The translations under genes and the position numbers were made by a program. A stretch of 64,000 nt of DNA from assembly GCA_964602595.1 (NCBI GenBank), contig CAZRRO010000002.1, forward strand, positions 434,001-498,000, written 5' to 3'. Below, in pieces: positions 55,070 to 62,348 of the stretch; within the stretch, counting starts at the first letter, position 1, and each line of letters begins with the position of its first letter. The notes below the pieces were generated by a model. It saw nothing but the letters and a program-made list of their open reading frames with translations. It was not told the DNA's origin and made no database searches. Source of the DNA: CAIWAH01 sp964602595. GTDB lineage: Bacteria > Verrucomicrobiota > Verrucomicrobiia > Limisphaerales > UBA9464.

Positions 55070-55209
55070 GGCAGGGGACCCTTGGGTCCGACCATCTTGC
55101 CGTCCGGTCCGGTGTGCATCCCGTAGTATTGGCGCGCCGTGACGAAGTCCTCGTAACGCCATTGCCGCCGTTCGGCCTCGGACCGGGGTTCCGCCCAGCT
55201 ATTTGCTCC
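55066..55209 (-). CDS. Possible small ORF after the coat gene (start unclear)
   Basis: Beyond the coat protein stop an open frame reads SWAEPRSEAERRQWRYEDF, VTARQYYGMHTGPDGK and ends TGA overlapping the next ATG (ATGA). The composition looks protein-like and the overlap fits the tight packing of this operon, but the only in-frame ATGs are internal (MHTGPDG and later) and no upstream ATG or GTG is near. It could start inside the coat gene at a rare codon or be spurious. Confidence 0.3.
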   Translation of the reverse strand, partial: GANSWAEPRSEAERRQWRYEDFVTARQYYGMHTGPDGKMVGPKGPLP

Positions 55210-55537
55210 CCTTAACCATGCGAAAGATCCACCGCACCCCCACGATGATCGTAAAGATGACGACAGCCGCTCCTACGGCCGCGACGATGGCGGTGGTCAA
55301 CGGGGTGAGCAGGTCGGTGACCGACCAGGAGACGTTCGTCCCGTCGTAGCTGACGAGCGCGGCCTGGGCCTTGCTCACGCCGAGGTTGAACGCGACCAGG
55401 CACATCAGGGCCAGGGCGCAGAGGCATTGCCACAGGACGGCCAGCTTGCTCCGGCGGATCACGGGGGCCGGGACCACCGGCCGGTGGGTGACAGCGTCGA
55501 GGGTGACGCGGTTGGGGGATAGGTTGCTGCGATTCAT
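55199..55537 (-). CDS. pVIII-like major coat protein precursor
   Basis: 112 residues. A long leader with a hydrophobic core (LCALALMCLVAFNLGV) ends in a signal peptidase site (SKAQA, residue 59). The predicted mature chain is 53 residues: a polar/acidic N-terminus (ALVSYDGTNVSW), a long apolar helix (TAIVAAVGAAVVIFTIIVGV) and a basic C-terminus (RWIFRMVKGSK) facing DNA. This is the size and charge pattern of Ff pVIII. A GAAAGG ribosome binding site lies about ten bases upstream. Confidence 0.8.
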   Translation of the reverse strand: MNRSNLSPNRVTLDAVTHRPVVPAPVIRRSKLAVLWQCLCALALMCLVAFNLGVSKAQAALVSYDGTNVSWSVTDLLTPLTTAIVAAVGAAVVIFTIIVGVRWIFRMVKGSK

Positions 55538-55545
55538 GGGACCTT

Positions 55546-55683
55546 TCAGATTTCCGGGTCCTCACGGTCCAGCAGGCGGAGCAGCACTCGCACTCCCGCG
55601 CCGATGATCGCCAGCGAGGCCGCAACCACGAACCCACCCAGGGCCAGTTGCTCCGCACTCGCGTTGATCGCCAGCTCTCTCAT
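55546..55683 (-). CDS. 45-residue membrane protein (pVII/pIX candidate)
   Basis: ATG at 55681-55683 opens a 45-codon frame: MRELAINASAEQLALGG, apolar FVVAASLAIIGAG and a basic/acidic end (LLRLLDREDPEI). It stops nine bases before the coat protein start, the position of genes VII and IX in Ff phages, whose products are similarly short membrane proteins. The frame remains open upstream through a segment with CDTC and RRCQK that is shared with a second locus (57712-57815), so a longer ancestral protein is possible. Confidence 0.6.
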   Translation of the reverse strand: MRELAINASAEQLALGGFVVAASLAIIGAGVRVLLRLLDREDPEI

Positions 55684-55769
55684 GCCGACCGTGGTCCCGC
55701 GGCCGTCGCCGGCCGGCTGCTTCTGGCAGCGCCGGCAGGTATCGCATGAGGCAGTGGGGTTGGGGACTA
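55666..55769. repeat. 104-bp direct repeat, copy A
   Basis: Aligns without gaps to 57712-57815; about three quarters of positions are identical by my manual count. The best blocks are GGCCGTCGC, TGGCAGCGCC and the end GGGGACTA. On the minus strand both copies encode RCQK..PA.DGR in the same relative frame, so the repeat is probably an old duplicated coding segment. Copy A lies just beyond the DUF2971 gene. Confidence 0.75.
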
Positions 55770-55777
55770 GAGAGGGC

Positions 55778-56593
55778 CTATATGCTCTGAATGGGTTTCG
55801 CCCAAAGTTTGTATCCGTCGGTCTCCGGGATCATTTTGAAGACCTTCAATCCACGGTTTGCCGCCATCAGGGTCTTCAGGTCCGTTCTAACCGTCGGATT
55901 CGTCTCAAGATTACATTGCCATCCAAGGTAGATGCCCGCGATTGAATCGGGGGAAGCAATAGCGTAATGGCCGTTTTTAGACTTAGCGAGACAATCGGCA
56001 GTGGTCACGATTCTCCACTCATTTTCATAACGCCAATCCGGGCTCTTTGAACAAAACACCTTCAACTCCGCCGCCCCGTGCACGCTCACCAGTGGGCGAC
56101 GGTCCACATACTTAACCTTGTGGAGCACTTGGCGCAGATTCCCAGTCACGCCTTTTTCAACGTTCAACTCTATGGCGAATCCTCTGTGGCTATTTGCATA
56201 GTGAGACCACATCAGATTGTTAGTTACCTCTTCAGTGAGACACAGAATCCTAGTGTTATCTGCCGCAAGGTTTCGGCAGATCTCTAACCACGTCGGATAA
56301 TCAGCCAGCAGGTTATCGGCAGTTTCGGCAATCTTGAGGGCGTAAAGGTTCGGAGGAACGCTTGAGAAATTAGCCCCATAGTGTTTCCGGATGAACGGAG
56401 GCAGTCTTTCCTTCGTATACTCCTCAAAGGCTGGAAGTGGATCGTAGGGGTCATTGAACCACTTCGGGTCGGAAAAATACAAACGCCCGTGCTCCCAAAG
56501 CTCCCTGTAGGGCACAAAATCAGGCTTTGATGCCGGGCTGCCAAAGGTCATGAACCTAAACAGACGTGACGGGACATTGGTCGTTTCTGGCAT
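55778..56593 (-). CDS. DUF2971 protein (cargo)
   Basis: 271 residues with the DUF2971 pattern: LYFSDPKWFNDPYDP near the N-terminus, CLTEEVTNNLMWSHYANSHRG in the middle, and WRYENEWRIVTT plus AGIYLGW toward the C-terminus. DUF2971 proteins have no established activity but are often found in mobile and defence-associated islands. GC content is visibly lower than in phage structural genes. It follows the TIR gene across about 200 bp and ends eight bases before the 104-bp repeat. Confidence 0.82.
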   Translation of the reverse strand: MPETTNVPSRLFRFMTFGSPASKPDFVPYRELWEHGRLYFSDPKWFNDPYDPLPAFEEYTKERLPPFIRKHYGANFSSVPPNLYALKIAETADNLLADYPTWLEICRNLAADNTRILCLTEEVTNNLMWSHYANSHRGFAIELNVEKGVTGNLRQVLHKVKYVDRRPLVSVHGAAELKVFCSKSPDWRYENEWRIVTTADCLAKSKNGHYAIASPDSIAGIYLGWQCNLETNPTVRTDLKTLMAANRGLKVFKMIPETDGYKLWAKPIQSI

Positions 56594-56793
56594 ATACTTC
56601 TGGGCTAGCTAGCAATCTAGTGCGCTGCATTACGTCCACCAATGGTGTTTGGTAACGCACCAAAAGTGATGAACACCCTCAGCGGCCCCGGTTCACCTGA
56701 ATGGTATCCTCGACCTCTTCGAACGCCCAAGGCGGTTGTCTTGTCCTCTCAAACTACCTGCGAGGCGCGCATTCGTCTGAGCCGGCAAAAGAG

Positions 56794-57510
56794 TTAAAGC
56801 GTCACCAACTCCGCAAGCTTTGCCGCGACCTCTGCCATCGACGTTCCCGCAGTGCTCAACCCACTTCGCGAACCGAGCAGGGGACTCACTTCCCTCAGGG
56901 CCTCATAGGTCGTCTCGTGCACAATAGGCACAAGCTGGTCGCGCGCCAGAAGTGCCGAAAGTTCTTTGTCCGCTATGCCCTCTCCCTGGACACGGCGCAG
57001 AAGCGCCGGAGTGACGAGCACTACGCCCACCTGCGATTTGGCCAATCCTTTGTCAATTTCGCGGAGCAAGGGAGTCCCTAGCGCAACGTCCTTTTCGCTA
57101 AACCAAACCGAGACACCCTTCGATTCTAGTAAATCGTGTAGCTCCTTAGCGACTCCTTTTCGGTCGTCCCACGCGTGACAGAGAAAGACCTGCCGAAGGT
57201 CCGGTAGCGCAGCTCGCTTCTCGACCGTTTCTCGGAACGGCGTAAGCGTTCGCACGTCGGCGACTGTATAAACCACCGTTGAACCCGACCTCGACCAGCG
57301 CGGTCTTCCGCTTCCGGCTGATCCACTACCACTGCTGGAACTTCCACTGCCACTCTGGGACGGCGAATAGGGCGCGTAAGAGTATACCGGACTAGAATCC
57401 GAGGGATACGAAGGCGACCAGTAGTTACGGGACCGGCCGCGGCACGCGGGGCAGGCCGCGGCAGCGCTTTCCGAATGATGGCCGTATACTGGTGCTGTGC
57501 ATTTTGCCAT
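56794..57510 (-). CDS. TIR-domain protein (cargo; possible defence NADase)
   Basis: 238 residues from ATG 57510. The N-terminus has Cys/His pairs (KCTAPVYGHHSE, CPACRGR), then a Ser/Tyr/Pro-rich linker (YSPSQSGSGSSSSGSGSAG) and, from about residue 105, a TIR domain: LRQVFLCHAWDD, GVSVWFSEKDVALG, VGVVLVTPALL and DKELSALLARDQLVPIVH, in which the Glu of KEL is at the catalytic position of TIR NADases. Bacterial TIR proteins commonly act in anti-phage defence by NAD depletion or signalling. A TTG start at 57558 is less likely. Confidence 0.83.
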   Translation of the reverse strand: MAKCTAPVYGHHSESAAAACPACRGRSRNYWSPSYPSDSSPVYSYAPYSPSQSGSGSSSSGSGSAGSGRPRWSRSGSTVVYTVADVRTLTPFRETVEKRAALPDLRQVFLCHAWDDRKGVAKELHDLLESKGVSVWFSEKDVALGTPLLREIDKGLAKSQVGVVLVTPALLRRVQGEGIADKELSALLARDQLVPIVHETTYEALREVSPLLGSRSGLSTAGTSMAEVAAKLAELVTL

Positions 57511-57711
57511 ACAAGAAACAGTGCCAAGCGCAATCACCGCTTTCAAGCGTCCGCGCAACGCGCCTCCGAACTGACAAATCGATCACCAGAACCCTCGGAT
57601 CTACATCCTTCGTAGGCACGGATCACTTTCCTCCATGACGGACAAACGCTGCCCTTGTCACTTCATGGTCGGATGTTCGGCTTCAAACGCTGAAACGCCG
57701 GCCGTCGGATG

Positions 57712-57815
57712 GATCGCCACTTCGCTAGTGCCGATCCTGATCCAGCGGCCGTCGCTGGCCGGGGGCTTTTGGCAGCGCCCTTGGTTATCGAACGGGGGAG
57801 ATGGACCGGGGACTA
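57712..57815. repeat. 104-bp direct repeat, copy B
   Basis: Counterpart of 55666-55769, same orientation, located between the NYN and TIR genes. Its minus-strand frame reads VPGPSPPFDNQGRCQKPPA, then SDGRWIRIGTSEVAIHPTA and ends TGA near 57663, but lacks an ATG start. It may be the remnant or alternative end of the gene now represented by the 45-residue membrane protein. Confidence 0.75.
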
Positions 57816-57840
57816 TTGACTCAACAGAAAGCGAGCAGAA

Positions 57841-58437
57841 TCAGGCTACTCCACTTCCATCAGATTGGGTAACGACCGAAGCGTCGAAAAGATGGTCGGA
57901 CACATCACAAAAGGCGTCCGCAGCTGCCACCAATCGTGGACTAAGCCCGCTCGGAATCGACCACAACACAACACGGGCTCCGAAGTCCTGAGCTGTCTCA
58001 ATCAATGGCACATAGTCCTCATCGCCGGTCACAAGAATCATGTTCTTGAAGTTCTTGTTGAACAGATTCTTAAGCACTTCTGCCGTAAGCGATATATCGA
58101 CCTGCTTTGATCGGCTGTCTTTTTTTCTCCTAAAAACCCGTGGAGCCTCGAACCCTTTGCTTCTCAGGAAGCGTTCCGTGTTTTCGATAACTTCGTGACC
58201 ACCTGTGGTTGACGTGTAGTAGAACTTTCTTCTGACAAAGTATATGTCGGTAACCACCTCGAGCGTCTTGGACCAGATTACCGCATCCTTCATCCAGTAA
58301 TGCGAATCGATATCAAGTGTTCCTTTCAGGGATGCCTGAGACCGAGCGGTTAGGTTCTCCCCATCCACAAACAAGTATGTCGCTTCATGCTCGCTTCGAA
58401 CTTTAGGGAAGAGTTTGTCGAAATCAGAATTGGTCAC
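57841..58437 (-). CDS. NYN-domain (PIN-like) putative ribonuclease (cargo)
   Basis: 198 residues, GTG start. The NYN/LabA-type fold is clear: YLFVDGENLTARSQ with first Asp, DIYFVRRKFYY, SRSKQVDISLTAEVL with second Asp, and MILVTGDEDYVPLIETAQD with the remaining acidic residues, then GARVVLWSIP. These acidic residues coordinate metal for RNA cleavage in relatives. It starts nine bases after the small HTH-like gene and precedes copy B of the 104-bp repeat. A role in host or phage RNA control, or defence, is inference. Confidence 0.85.
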   Translation of the reverse strand: MTNSDFDKLFPKVRSEHEATYLFVDGENLTARSQASLKGTLDIDSHYWMKDAVIWSKTLEVVTDIYFVRRKFYYTSTTGGHEVIENTERFLRSKGFEAPRVFRRKKDSRSKQVDISLTAEVLKNLFNKNFKNMILVTGDEDYVPLIETAQDFGARVVLWSIPSGLSPRLVAAADAFCDVSDHLFDASVVTQSDGSGVA

Positions 58438-58445
58438 GCTTCAGA

Positions 58446-58682
58446 TTAGTTTACACGACCAGACCTCTGCGACTCAAGGCGCCGTTTAATGTCCTCGATC
58501 GGTGTTTGGTAGACTCCCATAACTCCAAATACCCTGATCCGTCCCGATTCAGCCAATTGATAGGCCCTGCTTACGTGTAGGCCAAGGAACACACTCGCGA
58601 CAGACAACGGAACCAAGGAGCCAACTTCGTCGACAAGTTCTTCAAACTCGCTTAGCGAGTTCACCGCCCGCAGGGTTTTCAT
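58446..58682 (-). CDS. Small HTH-like protein
   Basis: 78 residues with a probable helix-turn-helix (VASVFLGLHVSRAYQLAES, followed by GRIRVFGVMGVYQTPIEDI) of the MerR/excisionase-like type. ATG 58682 overlaps the upstream stop by four bases. It may control the cargo genes that follow. Family assignment is tentative. Confidence 0.6.
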   Translation of the reverse strand: MKTLRAVNSLSEFEELVDEVGSLVPLSVASVFLGLHVSRAYQLAESGRIRVFGVMGVYQTPIEDIKRRLESQRSGRVN

Positions 58683-58906
58683 GCGCTGATCCTCCGCACT
58701 TCTGCCAGCCGCCACCGGCCGGTCAGGCCCGCCCGCCGGGCAGTCCGATAGGCCTGGAGGGCGAGGTCTTCGAGCGCCGCGGGCCGGACGTAGCGCAGGG
58801 TCAGGTGGAACGGTCGTTCCCCTCTCCGGAGGGTGACCGAATACCAGCCCCACACCCAGTTACCCCAACAGAGGCGCACCACGATTTTCCACAGTCTCTT
58901 CCCCAT
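58679..58906 (-). CDS. Small basic phage protein
   Basis: 75 residues, basic and aromatic (GKRLWKIVVRLCWGNWVWGW, LRRGERPFHLTLRYVRP). Not recognised. ATG 58906 has AAGGGACGG upstream as ribosome binding site and the gene is coupled to the HTH gene by ATGA. A longer frame to 59146 runs through the GC-rich hairpin and is rejected. Confidence 0.5.
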   Translation of the reverse strand: MGKRLWKIVVRLCWGNWVWGWYSVTLRRGERPFHLTLRYVRPAALEDLALQAYRTARRAGLTGRWRLAEVRRISA

Positions 58907-58944
58907 ACGTCCGTCCCTTTCAGGCAAAAGATATCCATTCAAGC

Positions 58945-59001
58945 GACCCCGCCGGACCGCCCGCCGGCGCTGGCGCGCCGGCGGGGCGGTCGTCGGGGAC
59001 C
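58945..59001. other. Long GC-rich hairpin downstream of the Rep gene
   Basis: GACCGCCCGCCGGCGC (58955-58970) and GCGCCGGCGGGGCGGTC (58975-58991) pair with one bulged base around a 4-nt loop, and the stem can be extended outward with CCCCGCCG/CGTCGGGG. There is no T run, so it is not a typical terminator. Its location in the only non-coding gap after the replication gene makes it a candidate origin or packaging structure. Confidence 0.5.
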
Positions 59002-59196
59002 CCGAGCCCGGTTTCACACGCGTCCTGCGGGGCACACCGGGGCCAGGAAGCCGGCCGGGCGGGGCCTCTCGGCGGATCCGCTCCGTTCGCCAGGTGTCCG
59101 CATTCCCATGACAGGACGGCCACCGGTCCGACTCGCTCCCAACCACGGCGGGAAGCTCTCAGGAACCTTAGTTTTCGGGCCTTGCGGCCCCTCTAT

Positions 59197-59943
59197 TCAC
59201 CCGCGGTGCCCGCTCCGGTCACAGCCGTATGGATGACGGCTGAGTTTCCAGAGCAGCGAGCTGCGCTCGATCAGGCGGCCGCGGGGCTTGTCGGTTCCCG
59301 CCCTTCCGGGCGGCTTCAGCACGTGTGCCAGTGTCAGGTCCCCTGTTTTCGGACGGACAGGGCTTCCTTCCCTGCCTGGCCCTTGGGGCGTCCCGCCCGG
59401 GGGGCGCTCACACAGCGTGCGCCGGCCCAGGTATTCCCGCAGGGAGTGGGACAGTTCGGGCGGACTTTCGGTCCAGCCGAACTTGTCGAGCTCGTAGGCG
59501 CTCTCTCCGCGGGTGCTTTCACCGGACAAGCACTTGCTGACGTATTCCGCCCCCAGCAAGGAGCGGTTGAACGTCTTCACGCGGGCCATTCCGCCGCCGA
59601 GCCTTTCCCACGCCGCCATCAGGCGGAAGTTCGTAGTCGGGCCCGGCGGCAGGCGTGTCCTCCCCAGCAGGACGTGGAAGTGGTGCCTGCCCGTTTTCTC
59701 CCCTTGCTCGTCTCGCAGGCACCACAGGAGACGGGAGAAGTCCAGATCAGCCATCGTCGCCATCGTGCGGAGCCAGGCGAACGCCATTTTTCTTCGACAC
59801 CCGTGGCTCGGAGTTGCCTTGCCCAGGAAGGTCAAGGTCCCGAATTGACACCAGCTCGGGTAGCGCGTGATCAGCTCCAGTTCGGGGTGCGTCGCAACCC
59901 GCCCTGTGGCCATACCAAACCGCGTTTTCTGATCGGATGACAT
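59197..59943 (-). CDS. Rolling-circle replication initiator (HUH, inovirus G2P-like)
   Basis: 248 residues with three Rep motifs in order: motif 1 FGTLTF (about residue 34), motif 2 GRHHFHVLLG with the metal-binding His-x-His, and motif 3 AEYVSKCLSG with a catalytic Tyr and Lys. This matches HUH initiators of filamentous phages (pII-like), which nick the plus strand to start rolling-circle replication. The C-terminus is proline/arginine-rich without a helicase domain. The ATG at 59943 gives the full N-terminus; a Met at codon 11 is possible. Confidence 0.85.
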   Translation of the reverse strand: MSSDQKTRFGMATGRVATHPELELITRYPSWCQFGTLTFLGKATPSHGCRRKMAFAWLRTMATMADLDFSRLLWCLRDEQGEKTGRHHFHVLLGRTRLPPGPTTNFRLMAAWERLGGGMARVKTFNRSLLGAEYVSKCLSGESTRGESAYELDKFGWTESPPELSHSLREYLGRRTLCERPPGGTPQGPGREGSPVRPKTGDLTLAHVLKPPGRAGTDKPRGRLIERSSLLWKLSRHPYGCDRSGHRG

Positions 59944-60024
59944 CAGTGGACGTTTTCAGGGCCGGACTTGCGTCTGGCCCCCAGGTGACCCAGGTCGCCC
60001 CAGATCACCGGAGGGCCGGACACC

Positions 60025-60327
60025 TCAGGCCTTCACCGCCGGCTTCGCGCCGACGACCTCGATGATGTTGCCTTCGAACCCCAGCCGGCCGCCCTGGAAG
60101 CTGGCCGTGTTCGTGAGCCCGAACTTGATGAGTTTGCCGGTGAGGGCGTCGGGCTCGAACTTGCGTTTCTCGTCGTCGCTGAGCCGGTGTTCGAACGCGG
60201 TCCGAAACCGCGCTCCCTTGGTGGGTTCCTGGTCGACCAACGTGATGAGCCGGTCGCTCACGAAGCCCCGTTTGCCGGGGTATTCGTTTTTCCGTTCGCT
60301 GATCACTTCGCACGTCATTAACGGCAT
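60025..60327 (-). CDS. Candidate ssDNA-binding protein (pV-like)
   Basis: 100 residues of beta-strand character (LMTCEVISERKNEYPGKRG, LITLVDQEPTKGARFRTAF, KLIKFGLTNTASFQGGRLG), size and position next to the Rep gene fitting the pV ssDNA-binding protein of inoviruses. No diagnostic motif, so assignment rests on context. AGAAGGAC upstream is a good ribosome binding site and supports ATG 60327. Confidence 0.55.
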   Translation of the reverse strand: MPLMTCEVISERKNEYPGKRGFVSDRLITLVDQEPTKGARFRTAFEHRLSDDEKRKFEPDALTGKLIKFGLTNTASFQGGRLGFEGNIIEVVGAKPAVKA

Positions 60328-61053
60328 GGCTTGTCCTTCTGTGTTTTGGTTTTTGAGTTCCGGCCGGTGGTGTTGGAATCGAAACGGAGCCGGCCGGCCC
60401 TCCGCTTCACGGGTGTCATTTTCCGACGTCGGTTCCGAAGGAACCGAGGGCAACCCGCCTAGCCCAAATTCGTGTCCCGGCCCCAGCCGCGGTGCGTCCC
60501 GTGACCCGGCGGAAGCAGCGGCAGGCCCCGGCGGAGCGAACGGCTTTTACGTGCCGGCCTTCACGGACTGTCCGGCCGAGCTCCGCTCCAGGGCGCCTTC
60601 CCGTCCGCGCCTCCGGCTTTGTTCCAGGGCGAGACTCCTTGGGGACGGAAACCAGGGTGGCCCTCGCGGGGAACGCGAAGGCAGGAGGGGTTTGGCAGTC
60701 CGCCGGAGACTCGCCCTTCCTCGCCGCCTGCGCGCTCCCGGCGCGTTGCCCTTCCGCTGCGCTCGGCCGGACAGACCGTTCGGGGCCGGAGGCCCAGGGG
60801 TTCCCTCCGCCGGGGCCTGCCGCCGCTCCCGCCCCCGTCCACTCCACCCGCGAGCGCTCAGGTCGCGCCAACTGGCCGAGGCAGGGAGGGTGGCCAGTTG
60901 GCACGCCCTGAGGCTGGGCTCGCTCGTCCCTCGGCCCGCTGGGGTCCAGCGGGGAGGATTGGTTCGGACCGAAAAGGCCCAAATGCCTCATGGGGGCCTT
61001 TTCGGTCCTCAGGAGCGCCGCCGGGGCGGCGAGGTGGAAAGGGGTGGGGGCTG
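60328..61053. other. Palindrome-rich non-coding region of the prophage
   Basis: About 725 bp with no supportable gene between two blocks of tightly packed phage genes. It contains two perfect inverted repeats: an 11-bp pair GCCAACTGGCC/GGCCAGTTGGC at 60867-60877 and 60892-60902, and a 15-bp pair GGACCGAAAAGGCCC/GGGCCTTTTCGGTCC at 60966-60980 and 60994-61008, plus several imperfect GC-rich ones. This resembles the intergenic region of filamentous phages that carries origins and the packaging signal. Confidence 0.6.
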
Positions 61054-61290
61054 TCATGGCGTGGCTTCGGTCCCGAGGCGGACTTGCAGGGCCGCGAGTT
61101 TGGTGAGGAGGAAGTGTTCGAGGGCTTCGAGCCGGAGGTGTTCGGGCGGCCGGAGGTAGGTCCCGGCCCGGATGGCCGCGAGTTGCTGTTCGGTGACGTA
61201 GGCTTCGAATTCGCGGCGCAGGGCTTCGGCTTGCCGGTCGGTCGCCGTGGCGTAGCCCGCGGGTTCGGGGGGCGGGGGTTCCGGGTTCAT
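61054..61290 (-). CDS. Small hypothetical phage protein
   Basis: 78 residues, helical and charged (ATATDRQAEALRREFEAYV, LEALEHFLLTKLAALQVRL). Not recognised. Its ATG overlaps the stop of the parB-like gene by four bases, indicating coupling. Confidence 0.6.
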   Translation of the reverse strand: MNPEPPPPEPAGYATATDRQAEALRREFEAYVTEQQLAAIRAGTYLRPPEHLRLEALEHFLLTKLAALQVRLGTEATP

Positions 61291-62348
61291 GGGGTTTCCG
61301 GGGTCGGGGTGGAGCGGCTCCGCCGGGTGCGGTTTTTGCGCCGGGGTTTCCGACGCGGTTGGGCGTTGGCCGGGAGGTCGGCTTCGGGCTTGGCTGCGAG
61401 GAGATCGGCGAAGGCGGTCGCGATCCGGGTGTGGCAGTAGGCGGGGATCGGGGTCCCGTGCCCGAGGATCCGCCGGATGATTTCCCAGGGGTCCAACTGG
61501 GCGAGGATCGGGGTGAGCCGGTCCCGGAGTTCGGTCAGGCGGGCTTTTTCTTCCCGGCGCCGTTTGCGGTCGGCTTTCTGGTCGGCCTGGTCCTGGGCTT
61601 GGGCCGCGGCATCCCGTTCCTGTTGTTCGGCCTGGAACTGGGCTTCGGCGGCCCGGGCTTGTTCCGCGGCCGTGGTTTCGTGGTCCCGGAGCCGGCGCCG
61701 GATGTCCCGCACGGAGAGGGAGGGTCCGCCTTCGGCGAGGAGGCCGACGGCCGCGACGAGTTCGAGTTGCCGCTGGTGGGCCGCTGCGGGCCAGTGCCGT
61801 TCCTCCCCGGCCGCCGCAATGATGAGTTCGCCCGCGCTCGCGGGGAGGCGTTTGGTGGCGACGAGCTCGACGAGTTCGGGGGCGAGCTTGCGCAGGGCGA
61901 GCCGGCCGTAGACGTGCCGCACGGATTTGCCGAGCCGGTCCGCGAGCTGGGCCACGGTGTAGCCGCCGCGCTCGATCAGGGCCGCGAAGCCTTCCGCTTC
62001 CTCGAGGGGTTGCAGGTCCTCACGTTGCAGGTTTTCCAGGACGGCGTGTTCGAGGGCCGCGGTGTCGTCGAGTTCCCGGATCAGGCAGGGAACTTCGGGG
62101 AGTTCGGCCAGCAGGGCGGCGCGGTAACGGCGTTCGCCGGCGACGATCTCAAAGAGGGTTTCGGCGGGGGCATCGCCGGCCGGATTTCCGGGCACGGCCA
62201 GGGGCCGCACGAGCAGGGGTTCGAGAACGCCGACTTGTTTCAGGCTGGCCGCCAGTTCCTGGAGGGATTCGGGCGGGAATTGTTTCCGCGGGTTGAACGG
62301 GGCCGGGCGCAGCCGGCCCAGCGGCAGGTTGAGGACTTGGAGGGTCAT
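61287..62348 (-). CDS. ParB/RepB/Spo0J-family protein
   Basis: 353 residues. The ParB N-terminal CTPase region is clear: LGRLRPAPFNPRKQFPPES, GVLEPLLVRPL, FEIVAGERRYRAALLA with the GERR(Y/W)RA box, and LENLQREDLQPLEEAEGF, followed by the KorB-like HTH (YTVAQLADRLGKSVRHVYGRL). The C-terminal half is charged and coiled-coil-like. No ParA is nearby, so it may regulate transcription, aid replication or stabilise the element as an episome. ATG 62348 overlaps the upstream stop by four bases. Confidence 0.87.
   Translation of the reverse strand: MTLQVLNLPLGRLRPAPFNPRKQFPPESLQELAASLKQVGVLEPLLVRPLAVPGNPAGDAPAETLFEIVAGERRYRAALLAELPEVPCLIRELDDTAALEHAVLENLQREDLQPLEEAEGFAALIERGGYTVAQLADRLGKSVRHVYGRLALRKLAPELVELVATKRLPASAGELIIAAAGEERHWPAAAHQRQLELVAAVGLLAEGGPSLSVRDIRRRLRDHETTAAEQARAAEAQFQAEQQERDAAAQAQDQADQKADRKRRREEKARLTELRDRLTPILAQLDPWEIIRRILGHGTPIPAYCHTRIATAFADLLAAKPEADLPANAQPRRKPRRKNRTRRSRSTPTPETP

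Noticed and set aside
60966..61008. 15-bp inverted repeat considered as a rho-independent terminator
   Set aside because: Neither side has a T run, and the loop is 13 nt; an origin/packaging structure fits the context better.
60416..61057. Minus-strand frame of 213 codons in the prophage non-coding region
   Set aside because: Pro/Arg/Gly-rich translation running through several palindromes, no domain, and no coupling to neighbours.
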